NCBI GenBank assembly: GCA_050246875.1 | Contig: JBFWVF010000008.1 | Coordinates: 62,001-126,000 of the forward strand | Length of the DNA: 64,000 bases | Reading direction: 5' to 3' | DNA from: SHWB01 sp050246875 | GTDB taxonomy: Bacteria; Pseudomonadota; Alphaproteobacteria; UBA6615 | In this document: positions 43,041-51,111 of the stretch, piece after piece | How positions within the stretch are numbered: position 1 is the stretch's first letter | Layout: each line of letters starts with the position of its first letter | Position numbers and translations under genes: made by a program | The notes under the pieces: model-generated | The model's database searches: none | What the model saw: only the letters and a program-made list of their open reading frames with translations | What the model was told of the DNA's origin: nothing

Positions 43041-43102
43041 ACCTCACTTCCGAACGCGCTGGCTTAGCAAAGTGCGCCATCACCCACATTCCGACCGCCC
43101 CC

Positions 43103-43319
43103 TCACCGCCCCAGCAGCGCCCGCGCGATCAGCAGCTTCTGGATGTCGCTGGTGCCCTCGTAGATCTTCTTCACGCGCACGTCGCGGTAGATGCGCTCGA
43201 CCGGGAAGTCCGACAGATAGCCGTAGCCGCCGTGGATCTGCACGGCGTCGGAGCAGACCTCTTCCGCCATCTCGCTGGCATAGAGCTTCGCCATCGCCGC
43301 CTCCTTGAGGCAGGGCTGG
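43103..43319 (-). pseudogene. Acyl-CoA dehydrogenase 3' fragment (duplicate of 44267-44483)
   Basis: This 217-base segment encodes the last 71 residues of an acyl-CoA dehydrogenase with its stop (CLKEAAMAKLYASEMAEEV onward to IARALLGR). It aligns without gaps to bases 44267-44483 of the intact gene. By eye 15 bases differ (about 93 percent identity), nearly all at silent positions; the only amino-acid change is Lys for Thr in VRV-K/T-KIYEG. Upstream of residue Cys-Leu-Lys the homology ends abruptly at a repeat that starts GGAATTACGGTGACAGTGC. It has no start, so it is a remnant. Confidence 0.9.
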
Positions 43320-43407
43320 GAATTACGGTGACAGTGCATTTCACTCCCGGCCGCCGGCACAGGGCGCGCTCTATTGAGGGCACCGTCACCGCAGTTCCGT
43401 AATTTAA
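43320..43407. repeat. Palindromic repeat, cassette border 4
   Basis: It begins GAATTACGGTGACAGTGC, passes through GGCCGCCGGC, and ends GCACCGTCACCGCAGTTCCG then TAATTTAAG. The ends are imperfect reverse complements, so the element folds into a long hairpin. Its left edge is exactly where the acyl-CoA dehydrogenase fragment breaks off, and its right edge is 3 bases from the stop of the orphan gene at 43411. Confidence 0.8.
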
Positions 43408-43410
43408 GTT

Positions 43411-44256
43411 TCAAAGATGGCGCCTCTTTAGACCTTCCTCTGCTCGGACGATTCCTCGATCGATACAGTCCAGTATTGGCCGTGTATCGAGATCTCCCTT
43501 TATGTTCATCGGTTGCCATCTTGGCTTGCTTCGACATTCCCGCAAGGTGCTTAGGGCGAGCGCATAGTCTTCCAGCCATAGTGCCGCGAAACCAAGATAG
43601 AAAAGCCGAATATGCGATCCTGTTTCCCCGATATCCACGACGCCTTCCTCGTCATAACCGGTCACGTCGCGATCAAATTGCAGCGTTCGCAACACTTCGC
43701 CTGGGTACTCGAATCTGGACCAGAACTGCAGAACCTTCGTGTCTATGATCGACTTGATGTCCGCAATAATGACTTCGGTGGCCTGGTCGTCTTGCGGCAT
43801 GCCATAAACGACACCATGTGTGCCGTCCTGCTGGTCGATACCCTTGAATACTTTCAAGCGAAACTGGGCACGCGGTTCCGCTACGGGAGTGGGCGATGGA
43901 TAGGAAGGATCGCACCGCTCCCACGCGTCTCCCAGGGATGGCAACGCCGGAAAATGGCATTCGGGGAAGATGCCGAACGATCCCATCGGTACGCGCCATT
44001 TTTGGCAGATGCCTGGGCTCAACAGATCGAAGTGGAAAATGTCGACCTTCGTGCTCGATGGACGCCACGAAGTTGTCGCGTCATGCGTCTCGAAGCCCAG
44101 TGTTGTCAGGTGCGCCTGGACTGCCCCGATGATGCGCCGGCGAGCACCCCGTTTGCGTTTTCGAGGCGCGGGCAGTGGGGATTCGACATCGGCTACGGCG
44201 GGACGACGAACATTCCATCCGGCAAGAGCCGCGAGGTTTCGCCAGAGGGAGCGCAT
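43411..44256 (-). CDS. Hypothetical protein between two acyl-CoA dehydrogenase 3' ends
   Basis: The protein has 281 residues and no clear signal peptide or membrane helix. After a basic stretch (RKRKRGARRRI) comes IGAVQAHLTTLGFETHD, then strands such as KVDIFHFDLLSPG and KWRVPMGSFGIFPECHFP. The C-terminal half has QFRLKVFKGIDQQDG, IIADIKSIIDTKVLQFWSRF and a helical end with ALWLEDYALALSTLRECR. The start lies 10 bases before the stop of the intact acyl-CoA dehydrogenase. I recognise no family; the first part may be distantly DUF4304-like, as in the gene at 40310. Confidence 0.6.
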   Translation of the reverse strand: MRSLWRNLAALAGWNVRRPAVADVESPLPAPRKRKRGARRRIIGAVQAHLTTLGFETHDATTSWRPSSTKVDIFHFDLLSPGICQKWRVPMGSFGIFPECHFPALPSLGDAWERCDPSYPSPTPVAEPRAQFRLKVFKGIDQQDGTHGVVYGMPQDDQATEVIIADIKSIIDTKVLQFWSRFEYPGEVLRTLQFDRDVTGYDEEGVVDIGETGSHIRLFYLGFAALWLEDYALALSTLRECRSKPRWQPMNIKGDLDTRPILDCIDRGIVRAEEGLKRRHL

Positions 44257-44266
44257 GACTTAGCCC

Positions 44267-45406
44267 TCACCTCCCCAGCAACGCCCGCGCGATCAGCAGC
44301 TTCTGGATGTCGCTGGTGCCCTCGTAGATCTTCGTCACCCGCACGTCGCGGTAGATGCGCTCGACCGGGAAATCCGACAGATAGCCGTAGCCGCCATGGA
44401 TCTGCACGGCGTCGGAGCACACTTCCTCGGCCATCTCGCTGGCGTAGAGCTTGGCCATCGCCGCCTCTTTCAGGCACGGCTGGCCGGCATCCTTGAGGCG
44501 GGCGGCGCGGTGGCAGAGGCCGCGCGCGGCCTCGATCTTCGTCGCCATGTCGGCGAGGCGGAAGGCGACGGCCTGGTGGTCGGCGATGCGCTTGCCGAAG
44601 CTCTCGCGCTCCTGCGCGTAGGCCAGCGCGTGCTCGAAGGCGGCGCGCGCCATGCCGATGGCCTGGGCGGCGATGCCGATGCGGCCGCCCTCGAGGTTCG
44701 ACAGGGCGATGCGGTAGCCCTGCCCCTCCTCGCCCAGCATCAGGTCGGGCGACAGTTCCATCTCGTCGAAGGCGAGCGCGCAGGTGTCGGAGGCGCGCTG
44801 GCCCATCTTGTGCTCGGTGCGCGCCACCCTGTAGCCGGGCGTGTCGGTGGGGACGATGAAGGCCGACAGGCCCTTGTTGCCCTTCGCCGGGTCGCTGACG
44901 GCGAAGACGATCACCACGCCGGCCGTGCGGCCCGAGGTGATGAACTGCTTGGCGCCGTTGAGCACCCATCGGTTGCCGCGCTTCTCGGCGCGCGTGCGGA
45001 TGGCGCCGGCGTCGGAGCCGGCATGAGGCTCGGTCAGCGCGAAGGCGCCGATGGTCTCGCCGCTGGCCAGCGGCCTGAGGAAGCGCTCCTTCTGCTCGCG
45101 CGTGCCGAAATTGGCCACCGGCAGGCAGGCGACGGAATTGTGCACGGCCATGATGGTCGAGCAGGCGCCGTCGCCGGCGGCGATCTCCTCCAGCGCCAGC
45201 GCGTGCGTCAGCGCCCCCGCCCCGGCGCCGCCCCATTCCTCCGGCGCGACCATGCCGAGCAGCCCCAGCGCCGCCATGCCGCGCACGGCGTCCTTGGGAC
45301 ATTCCGCCGTGCGGTCCCATTCCGCCGCGTTCGGCGCCAGCACGTCGCGCGCGAAACGCCGCGCCGTGTCGCGCACGATGAGCTGGTCCTCGCTGAATTC
45401 GTCCAC
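44267..45406 (-). CDS. Acyl-CoA dehydrogenase
   Basis: From GTG 45406, behind GGGGACGAGAC, the enzyme has 379 residues, the usual length. FAD-binding segments are GAFALTEPHAGSDAGAIRTR and WVLNGAKQFITSG. The dimer and FAD region is NLEGGRIGIAAQAIGMARAA and VQIHGGYGYLSDFPVERIYRDV. The catalytic Glu is probably the one in KIYEGTSDIQ, as in short/medium-chain and isobutyryl-CoA dehydrogenases. It oxidises an acyl-CoA at alpha-beta, passing electrons to ETF. Substrate is not fixed; proximity to isovaleryl-CoA dehydrogenase suggests branched-chain acids. Its last 217 bases are duplicated downstream. Confidence 0.92.
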   Translation of the reverse strand: MDEFSEDQLIVRDTARRFARDVLAPNAAEWDRTAECPKDAVRGMAALGLLGMVAPEEWGGAGAGALTHALALEEIAAGDGACSTIMAVHNSVACLPVANFGTREQKERFLRPLASGETIGAFALTEPHAGSDAGAIRTRAEKRGNRWVLNGAKQFITSGRTAGVVIVFAVSDPAKGNKGLSAFIVPTDTPGYRVARTEHKMGQRASDTCALAFDEMELSPDLMLGEEGQGYRIALSNLEGGRIGIAAQAIGMARAAFEHALAYAQERESFGKRIADHQAVAFRLADMATKIEAARGLCHRAARLKDAGQPCLKEAAMAKLYASEMAEEVCSDAVQIHGGYGYLSDFPVERIYRDVRVTKIYEGTSDIQKLLIARALLGR

Positions 45407-45427
45407 GTCTCGTCCCCTGTCGTGCCG

Positions 45428-45544
45428 GCCCTCCTCACCCCGCCCCTCTCCTCCCACGGGAGGAGAGGGAGAATTAGCCCTCTCCGCCCAATGGGGGGAG
45501 AGGGAGGGGACCCGACGCGTCAGCGTCGGGGAGGGTGAGGTGTG
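45428..45544. repeat. CTCTCC / GGGTGAGGTGTGG repeat upstream of the acyl-CoA dehydrogenase
   Basis: It starts CCTCCTCACCCCGCCCCTCT, includes CTCTCCTCCCACGGGAGGAG, and ends GTCGGGGAGGGTGAGGTGTGG. It fills the gap between the SDR gene (its 3' end at 45566) and the start of the acyl-CoA dehydrogenase. Same family as at 13316 and 32556. Confidence 0.75.
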
Positions 45545-45565
45545 GCCGCGCCGATCTTCACACAC

Positions 45566-46219
45566 TCACCACGGATGCTCCCGCCCCTGCCAGGTCAGGA
45601 AGCGGCCGCTGTCGGCGGGTTTCAGGCCGTCGATCACGCGGCGCATGCCGGCGACGGAGTCCTTCACCGTCACCGAGGCGCCGGCGCCGCCCATGTCGGT
45701 CTTGACCCAGCCGGGGTGGAAGACGACGGCGGTGAGGCCGCGCGTCCGCCAGTCCGGCTCGGTCGCGCGGAAGCGGTCGTTGAGCAGCGCCTTCGAGGCG
45801 CCGTAGAGGCCGGACGGCGTGGAACCGCCGCGCCGCGCGCCCATCTGGCTGGTCAGGATGGCGATCTTCTTCTGCCGCGACGCCGCGACGCGGTCGAGCA
45901 GCGCGCCGACGACGGCGAAGGGCGCCTCCACGTTGATCGCCATCACCTGCTCGCGGCTCATGCCGCCGCCCATCACCGCGGCGTTGTGGATCAGCACGTC
46001 GATGGCCTCGCCGGCCAGCGCCGCCGCCAGCGCGGCGATGTGGCCGGCGTCGGTGACCTCCAGCTCGTGCAGCACGACGTCGCCGGCCACCCTGCCCAGC
46101 GCGCCGGGGTTCTTCGGCGAGCGGGTGGTGGCGTGGACGCGCCAGCCGTCGCGCGCATAGGCCTCGGCAAAGCCGAGCCCGATGCCGCGCGAGGCGCCGA
46201 TGATGCAGACGGTGGGCAT
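45566..46219 (-). CDS. Short-chain dehydrogenase/reductase
   Basis: This 217-residue SDR has the cofactor motif GASRGIG (8-14), NAA-type strand HNAAVMGGG (79-87), catalytic Ser124, Tyr139 and Lys143 in the YxxxK motif LYGASKALL. It is shorter than classical SDRs and resembles the csgA/YciK-like C-factor group. NADPH- or NADH-dependent reduction of a carbonyl is expected; substrate unknown. The ATG at 46219 has GAGAGCGCC just upstream, within 12 bases of the stop of the low-GC TIR-like gene. Confidence 0.85.
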   Translation of the reverse strand: MPTVCIIGASRGIGLGFAEAYARDGWRVHATTRSPKNPGALGRVAGDVVLHELEVTDAGHIAALAAALAGEAIDVLIHNAAVMGGGMSREQVMAINVEAPFAVVGALLDRVAASRQKKIAILTSQMGARRGGSTPSGLYGASKALLNDRFRATEPDWRTRGLTAVVFHPGWVKTDMGGAGASVTVKDSVAGMRRVIDGLKPADSGRFLTWQGREHPW

Positions 46220-46230
46220 GGCGCTCTCTG

Positions 46231-46989
46231 TTACTTGGACGAAAACAATTTCAACATTTCGCGCTTGAGCGCCTCAGATAAATCCTCACCGCTTTTGTAA
46301 ACAATAATTTTGTGTGATTTCAGATCGAACGGCATCTCCGAAACATTCTTTGAAATAATTATAACGTCCTTTCCCATCGAATGAGCAATTCCCAACTCAT
46401 AGAATACGTTTGGATTTCTCCCATCTACATTTGCGATAATCAACCGAGCCCGGTACAACATGGAAATTATATGTGGTAAAAGGTCACCTTGAACGAATTG
46501 CTCATCTCCCCGAAAACAAGTCATGCCAACATCAGAGACTATGCTCTTTACGGCAGTATATACAGCCGACGCTCTTTTATGGAAAGGCGTAAGCATAAAA
46601 ACAAGCTTGGGGTCGGGAGCTTCATTACTCAGATTTACGCCAAGATTTTTAGCCACAGATAGTGGAACTTCTTGTTGAAAATTAAATATCGTTTGCTCAT
46701 AATCGGCGATTCTATTTCTTAGAATTTCACCCTCTATGCTTGATTTTTGCGCGGAAATCAATAAATGATTCAATTCACGCCAATTATCGGGGCTCGACAT
46801 GAGGCGTTCATTAAGTTTGTTTAGTCGAAGCTCAATATCATCCCGTAGCAGGGAAATCTCTACCGCGCGTCTCTGTTCGTCATACCGCGAGCGCACTCGG
46901 TCTCGATAAAACAAAAGCAAAACCACAAATGATGCAGGTAACGAAAAGACAACCGCAATCAAGGCCCAATCAAAGATATTCCAGGTCAT
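46231..46989 (-). CDS. Membrane-anchored coiled-coil protein with TIR/nucleoside 2-deoxyribosyltransferase-like domain
   Basis: This 252-residue protein has one N-terminal membrane helix (about 8-28), a predicted coiled coil (about 35-105, for example DDIELRLNKLNERLM), and a C-terminal alpha/beta domain (about 128-235). That domain begins LVFMLTPFHKRASAVYTAVK and holds the signature ANVDGRNPNVFYELGIAHSMGK, with a probable catalytic Glu198 and Asp189/Asn192/Asn194. The pattern is that of TIR-like and deoxyribosyltransferase-like nucleotide-processing domains, many of which serve as effectors in phage defence. It overlaps the upstream membrane gene by 4 bases. Low GC suggests transfer. Enzyme activity and defence role are inference. 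Confidence 0.75.
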   Translation of the reverse strand: MTWNIFDWALIAVVFSLPASFVVLLLFYRDRVRSRYDEQRRAVEISLLRDDIELRLNKLNERLMSSPDNWRELNHLLISAQKSSIEGEILRNRIADYEQTIFNFQQEVPLSVAKNLGVNLSNEAPDPKLVFMLTPFHKRASAVYTAVKSIVSDVGMTCFRGDEQFVQGDLLPHIISMLYRARLIIANVDGRNPNVFYELGIAHSMGKDVIIISKNVSEMPFDLKSHKIIVYKSGEDLSEALKREMLKLFSSK

Positions 46990-47414
46990 GGTCCGGGAAC
47001 CATTTCAATTGAAGTAATTAAAGATCCGGCGCACAAGGCATACCCAATAAATGTCAAAGCCCCTGCTTTGACTCGTGCGCCAGCGTCGTAAGATCGATTA
47101 GAGCCACTAACCATCCAGAGAACGACAATAGCAATAGCAATTGCCGCAGTAAACATTATGAAAGACATCGTGATTCCTTCGGGCGCGCCCATGCGGGCTC
47201 GGTATAAAACTGCAGCACCGAAAAATGCGACGGATAAAAATGAAATATCTACAGGAAAAGATAAAATGGCCCTCAGGAAAATTCCGAGAGATACCGTTCG
47301 GTCTATGCATAGCCTGAGCATAAATTGAAGAACTAGTACTAGTCCCGGAATAACCGTCCCCGAGATACCTAGAACAGCATTCGTCGCTGGTTCAACCATA
47401 ATTCCGGGTAGCAT
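46986..47414 (-). CDS. Four-helix membrane protein, partner of the TIR-like gene
   Basis: The 142-residue product has about four hydrophobic helices (near residues 10-30, 45-70, 82-102 and 115-138), with short polar loops such as RARMGAPEG and SGSNRSYDAGARVKAG. I recognise no family. It overlaps the TIR-like gene by 4 bases (ATGA), so the two are translationally coupled and probably form a membrane complex. It starts at ATG 47414 (alternative 47399), just 27 bases after the isovaleryl-CoA dehydrogenase stop. Base composition is as low in GC as its partner, unlike both flanking genes. Confidence 0.65.
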   Translation of the reverse strand: MLPGIMVEPATNAVLGISGTVIPGLVLVLQFMLRLCIDRTVSLGIFLRAILSFPVDISFLSVAFFGAAVLYRARMGAPEGITMSFIMFTAAIAIAIVVLWMVSGSNRSYDAGARVKAGALTFIGYALCAGSLITSIEMVPGP

Positions 47415-47441
47415 GAAATTAGCGCAACTTCAACGATCTGA

Positions 47442-48617
47442 CTACGCCGTCTCGTCGAACAGCTCGCGGCCGATCAGCATGCGGCGGATCTCGCTGGTGC
47501 CGGCGCCGATCTCGTAGAGCTTGGCGTCGCGCAGCAGGCGGCCGGCGCCGGTCTCGTTGATGTAGCCCATGCCGCCCATGGCCTGGATCGCCTCCAGCGC
47601 CATCCAGGTGGCCTTCTCGCCGGCATAGAGGATGGCGCCGGCGGCGTCCTTGCGCGTCGTCTCGCCGCGGTCGCAGGCCTTGGCGACGGCGTACACGTAG
47701 GCGCGGCAGGCGTTCATCGTCGTGTACATGTCGGCCAGCTTGCCCTGCATGAGCTGGAAGGTGCCGATCGGCTGGCCGAACTGCTTCCTCTCATGGACGT
47801 AGGGGATCACCAGGTCCATCGCCGCCTGCATGATGCCGAGCGGCCCGGCCGCCAGCACGGCGCGCTCGTAGTCGAGGCCGCTCATCAGCACGTTGACGCC
47901 GCGCCCGACCGCGCCGAGCACGTTCTCCTCCGGCACCTCGCATTCCTCCAGCACCAGCTCGCAGGTGTCGGAGCCGCGCATGCCGAGCTTGTCGAGCTTC
48001 TGCGCCGTCGAGAAGCCCTTGAAGCCCTTCTCGACGAGGAAGGCGGTCATGCCGCGCGGGCCGGCATTGGGATCGGTCTTGGCGTAGATGACCAGCGTCT
48101 CGGCCACCGGGCCGTTGGTGATCCACATCTTGCGGCCGGTGAGGTAGTAGCGGTCGCCCTTCTTCACCGCCCGCGTGGTCATGCCGACCACGTCGGAGCC
48201 GGCGCCGGGCTCGCTCATCGCCAGCGCGCCGACATGCTCGCCGGAGATCAGCTTCGCCAGGTAGCGGCGCTTCTGGTCCTCCGTGCCGTTGCGGCGGATC
48301 TGGTTGACGCAGAGGTTGGAATGCGCGCCGTAGGACAGGCCGACCGAGGCCGAGCCGCGGCTGATCTCCTCCATCGCCACGCAGTGCTCGAGGTAGCCCA
48401 TGCCGCTGCCGCCGTACTCCTCCTCCACCGTGATGCCGTGCAGGCCGAGCCGGCCCAGCTCCGGCCACAGGTCGCGGGGGAACTCGTTCGAGCGGTCGAT
48501 CTCCTCGGCGCGCGGGGCGATCTTGGCCGCGGTGAAGTCGCGCACGCTGTCGCGCAGCATGTCGGCGGTCTCGCCGAGGTCGAAGTCGAGGGTGGGATAG
48601 CGGTTGGGGATCGACAC
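47442..48617 (-). CDS. ivd: Isovaleryl-CoA dehydrogenase
   Basis: From GTG 48617, behind GGAGAGCCCGCCC, the enzyme has 391 residues and begins SIPNRYPTLDFDLGETADML, typical of isovaleryl-CoA dehydrogenase. It shows SEPGAGSDVVGM, the isovaleryl-type catalytic Glu in SGLDYERAVLAAGPLG (on helix G rather than near the C-terminus), and AMGGMGYINETGAGRLLRDA. It converts isovaleryl-CoA to 3-methylcrotonyl-CoA, the substrate of MccAB. In many bacteria it lies with mccAB; here it is about 13 kb away. It corresponds to liuA of Pseudomonas. Confidence 0.93.
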   Translation of the reverse strand: MSIPNRYPTLDFDLGETADMLRDSVRDFTAAKIAPRAEEIDRSNEFPRDLWPELGRLGLHGITVEEEYGGSGMGYLEHCVAMEEISRGSASVGLSYGAHSNLCVNQIRRNGTEDQKRRYLAKLISGEHVGALAMSEPGAGSDVVGMTTRAVKKGDRYYLTGRKMWITNGPVAETLVIYAKTDPNAGPRGMTAFLVEKGFKGFSTAQKLDKLGMRGSDTCELVLEECEVPEENVLGAVGRGVNVLMSGLDYERAVLAAGPLGIMQAAMDLVIPYVHERKQFGQPIGTFQLMQGKLADMYTTMNACRAYVYAVAKACDRGETTRKDAAGAILYAGEKATWMALEAIQAMGGMGYINETGAGRLLRDAKLYEIGAGTSEIRRMLIGRELFDETA

Positions 48618-48703
48618 GGGCGGGCTCTCCGGAGGGTTTCGCCGACTCCTAGCACAGGCTCTCTGCCCATGCTCCACTGACGCCCGCAACCGGGGAGGAC
48701 ACG

Positions 48704-49462
48704 ATGCGGCTCGACGGCAAGGTGGCGGTGGTGACGGGCGGCGGGCGCGGGCTCGGCCGGGCCTATTGCGAGGCGCTGGCCCGGGCGGGCGCCGCCGTGG
48801 TCGCCGCCGACATCCGCGACACGGCCGAGACCGTCGCCGCCGTCGAGGCCGCCGGCGGCAAGGCCCTGGGGGTCAAGCTGGACGTCACCGACATGGCCGC
48901 CTGCCAGGCGATGGCCGACGCCGCCACCGGCCACTTCGGGCGCCTCGACGTGCTGGTCAACAACGCCGCCCTCTACGGCGACATCAGGGGCGGCCGTTTC
49001 GACCGTCTCGATGAGGCACAGTGGGACCGGGTGATGGCGGTCAACGTCAAGGGCATGTGGCAGTGCTGCAAGGCCTGCGTGCCGGCCATGCGCGCGGCCG
49101 GCGGCGGCTCCATCGTCAACATCGCCTCGCTGGCCGCCGTCTACGGCATGCCCTATGGCCTCGACTACACCACCTCCAAGGCCGCCGTGATCGGCCTGAC
49201 GCGCGGCCTTGCCCGCGAACTGGGGCGCGAGTGGATCCGCGTCAACGCGGTGGCGCCGTCGGCGGTGCTGACCGAGGGCACCGACGCCTTCATGGGCGCC
49301 AAGCGCGACGACATGCTGAAGGCCATCGCCGCCAACCAGAGCCTCAAGGCCAACCTGACGACCGACGACCTGACCGGCACCGTCCTGTGGCTGGCCAGCG
49401 ACGCGGCGCGGTTCGTCACCGGCCAGACCATCATGGTCGATGGCGGCTCGGTGTTGCTGTAA
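48704..49462 (+). CDS. Short-chain dehydrogenase/reductase, FabG-like
   Basis: The 252-residue classical SDR has the cofactor motif TGGGRGLGRAY (11-21), NNAALYG, a catalytic Ser in IVNIASLAAVYG, YTTSKAAVIGL (Tyr and Lys) and the C-terminal TGQTIMVDGGSVL. It likely reduces or oxidises a hydroxy/keto group with NAD(P). GGGGAGGACACG precedes the ATG at 48704. It is divergent from ivd across 86 bases, so the two may share a regulatory region. Substrate unknown. Confidence 0.9.
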   Translation: MRLDGKVAVVTGGGRGLGRAYCEALARAGAAVVAADIRDTAETVAAVEAAGGKALGVKLDVTDMAACQAMADAATGHFGRLDVLVNNAALYGDIRGGRFDRLDEAQWDRVMAVNVKGMWQCCKACVPAMRAAGGGSIVNIASLAAVYGMPYGLDYTTSKAAVIGLTRGLARELGREWIRVNAVAPSAVLTEGTDAFMGAKRDDMLKAIAANQSLKANLTTDDLTGTVLWLASDAARFVTGQTIMVDGGSVLL

Positions 49463-49545
49463 CGACCACTCCGTTCCGGCACAGACCGCGAACGTTTCAT
49501 TTGCAATGAATTCAGGCGATTGGCGGGCGACTCTGACGTCTCAGG

Positions 49546-50016
49546 TTAGCCCTTGTCGCGCATCAGGCGGGCCTTGTCGCGCTGCCAGTCGCGATCCTTG
49601 ATGGTCTCGCGCTTGTCGGCCTTGCGCTTGCCGCGGGCGAGGCCGAGGTCGATCTTGGCGATGCCGCGCTCGTTGAAATAGAGCGACAGCGGCACCAGCG
49701 TCGCGCCGTCGCGGCGGATGGCACCGACCAGCCTGTCGCGTTCGCGGGCCTTCAGCAGCAGTTTGCGCGGCCGCTTCGGCTCGTGGTTGAAGTTCTTGGC
49801 CTCGGTGTATTCGGCGATGTAGCTGTTGAACAGCCACAGTTCGCCGTCCTTCTCGCCGGCCCAGGCATCGGCCAGCACGGCCTGTCCGCGGCGCAGCGAC
49901 TTCACTTCGCTGCCGGTGAGCACCAGCCCGGCCTCGAGATTGTCGTCGATGAAATACTCGAATCGCGCCCGCCGGTTCTGCACCACGAACCGGCGCGCTT
50001 CCTCACGTGTCGCCAT
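49546..50016 (-). CDS. smpB: SsrA-binding protein SmpB
   Basis: The 156-residue protein matches SmpB: NRRARFEYFIDDNLEAGLVL, GSEVKSLRRGQAVLADAWA, NSYIAEYTEAKNFNHEPKRP, and the basic C-terminal tail KADKRETIKDRDWQRDKARL. SmpB binds tmRNA and places it on stalled ribosomes for trans-translation. The tmRNA gene itself is not seen in this window. It lies next to dapA on the same strand. Confidence 0.97.
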   Translation of the reverse strand: MATREEARRFVVQNRRARFEYFIDDNLEAGLVLTGSEVKSLRRGQAVLADAWAGEKDGELWLFNSYIAEYTEAKNFNHEPKRPRKLLLKARERDRLVGAIRRDGATLVPLSLYFNERGIAKIDLGLARGKRKADKRETIKDRDWQRDKARLMRDKG

Positions 50017-50082
50017 GGCGCCTGTTTAGCCACTCCGGGACCGCAAGGGAACCGAAGGCCGGCCCCCACGCCTCCTCCGGCC

Positions 50083-50961
50083 TCAGTTGATCAGGCCGGC
50101 GTGGACCATCGCGTCGCGCACCCGGGTGCGGGTGCCCTCGGCGGCGGGCAGCAGCGGCAGACGCACTTCGTCCGACGTCTTGCCGAGCAGCGATGCCGCG
50201 TACTTCACCGGCACCGGGTTCGGCTCGACGAACAGGGCCTGATGCAGCGGGAACAGCTTGTCGTTGATGGCCGCGGCCTCGTCGGCGTCGCCGCGCTGCC
50301 ACGCCTCGTGCATGGCCGCGCACAGGGCCGGGGCGACATTGGCCGTCACCGAGATGCAGCCGACGCCGCCATTGGCGAGGAAGGACACCACCGTCGCGTC
50401 CTCGCCGGAGAGCTGGCAGAAGTCGTCGCCGATGGCGGCCTTGGTCGCCAGCGGCCGCACGAGGTCGGAGGTGGCGTCCTTGACGCCGACGATCTGCGGC
50501 AGGTCGCGGGCCAGCCGCGCCATGGTGTCGACGGTCATGTCGATCACGCAGCGGCCGGGGATGTTGTAGATGATGATCGGGATGTCGACGGCCTTCGCGA
50601 TGGCCGTGTAGTGGGCGTAGAGCATCGCCTGGTTGGGCTTGTTGTAGTAGGGCGTGACGACCAGCGCGCCGTCCGCTCCCGCCTTCTTGGCGTGCTGCGT
50701 GAACTCGATCGCCTCGGCCGTCGAGTTGGAGCCGGTGCCGGCGATCACCGGCACACGCCGCTTCGCCACCTCGATGCAGATCTCGACGCAGCGCTTGTGC
50801 TCCTCATGCGACAGCGTCGGCGACTCGCCGGTGGTGCCGACCGGCACCAGCCCGTGCGTGCCCTGCCCGATCTGCCACTCGACGAGGTCGGCATAGGCGC
50901 GCTCGTCGACCTTGCCGTCGCGGAACGGCGTCACCAGCGCGACCAGCGAACCCTTGAACAT
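50083..50961 (-). CDS. dapA: 4-Hydroxy-tetrahydrodipicolinate synthase
   Basis: The 292-residue TIM-barrel enzyme condenses pyruvate and aspartate semialdehyde in lysine and peptidoglycan precursor synthesis. It shows GTTGESPTLSHEEH (about 44-57), ALVVTPYYNKPNQ with the catalytic Tyr, IYNIPGRC, and the Schiff-base lysine in IVGVKDAT (about residue 161). ATG 50961 follows GGGAGGCAG; the frame extends upstream without a second ribosome binding site. In alphaproteobacteria it often stands next to slt, which here lies 5 kb away beyond an insert. Confidence 0.96.
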   Translation of the reverse strand: MFKGSLVALVTPFRDGKVDERAYADLVEWQIGQGTHGLVPVGTTGESPTLSHEEHKRCVEICIEVAKRRVPVIAGTGSNSTAEAIEFTQHAKKAGADGALVVTPYYNKPNQAMLYAHYTAIAKAVDIPIIIYNIPGRCVIDMTVDTMARLARDLPQIVGVKDATSDLVRPLATKAAIGDDFCQLSGEDATVVSFLANGGVGCISVTANVAPALCAAMHEAWQRGDADEAAAINDKLFPLHQALFVEPNPVPVKYAASLLGKTSDEVRLPLLPAAEGTRTRVRDAMVHAGLIN

Positions 50962-51111
50962 GGCGGCTGCCTCCCTCGGCGCGGGCTCGGCGGCGCCCGC
51001 AAGCCGCTGCCCGTCTCGCATCGACCATAGACCCGGTACAGGGGGGCTTCAAGGCGAGGGCCGGAGAAGGACGCATCGCTGAACTCGATCGCTAAGAGCG
51101 TGAAAAATACA

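Noticed and set aside
43320..43407. Insertion sequence at the acyl-CoA dehydrogenase fragment
   Set aside because: The element has inverted ends but no transposase frame and no visible target duplication, so at most it is a MITE/REP-like element.
40122..45544. Integron with attC sites
   Set aside because: No integrase gene is in the window, and the repeats do not show the GTTRRRY core of attC. They look more like REP-type palindromes.
49463..50082. tmRNA (ssrA) gene next to smpB
   Set aside because: I saw no tRNA-like acceptor end or tag-coding region in the short gaps around smpB.
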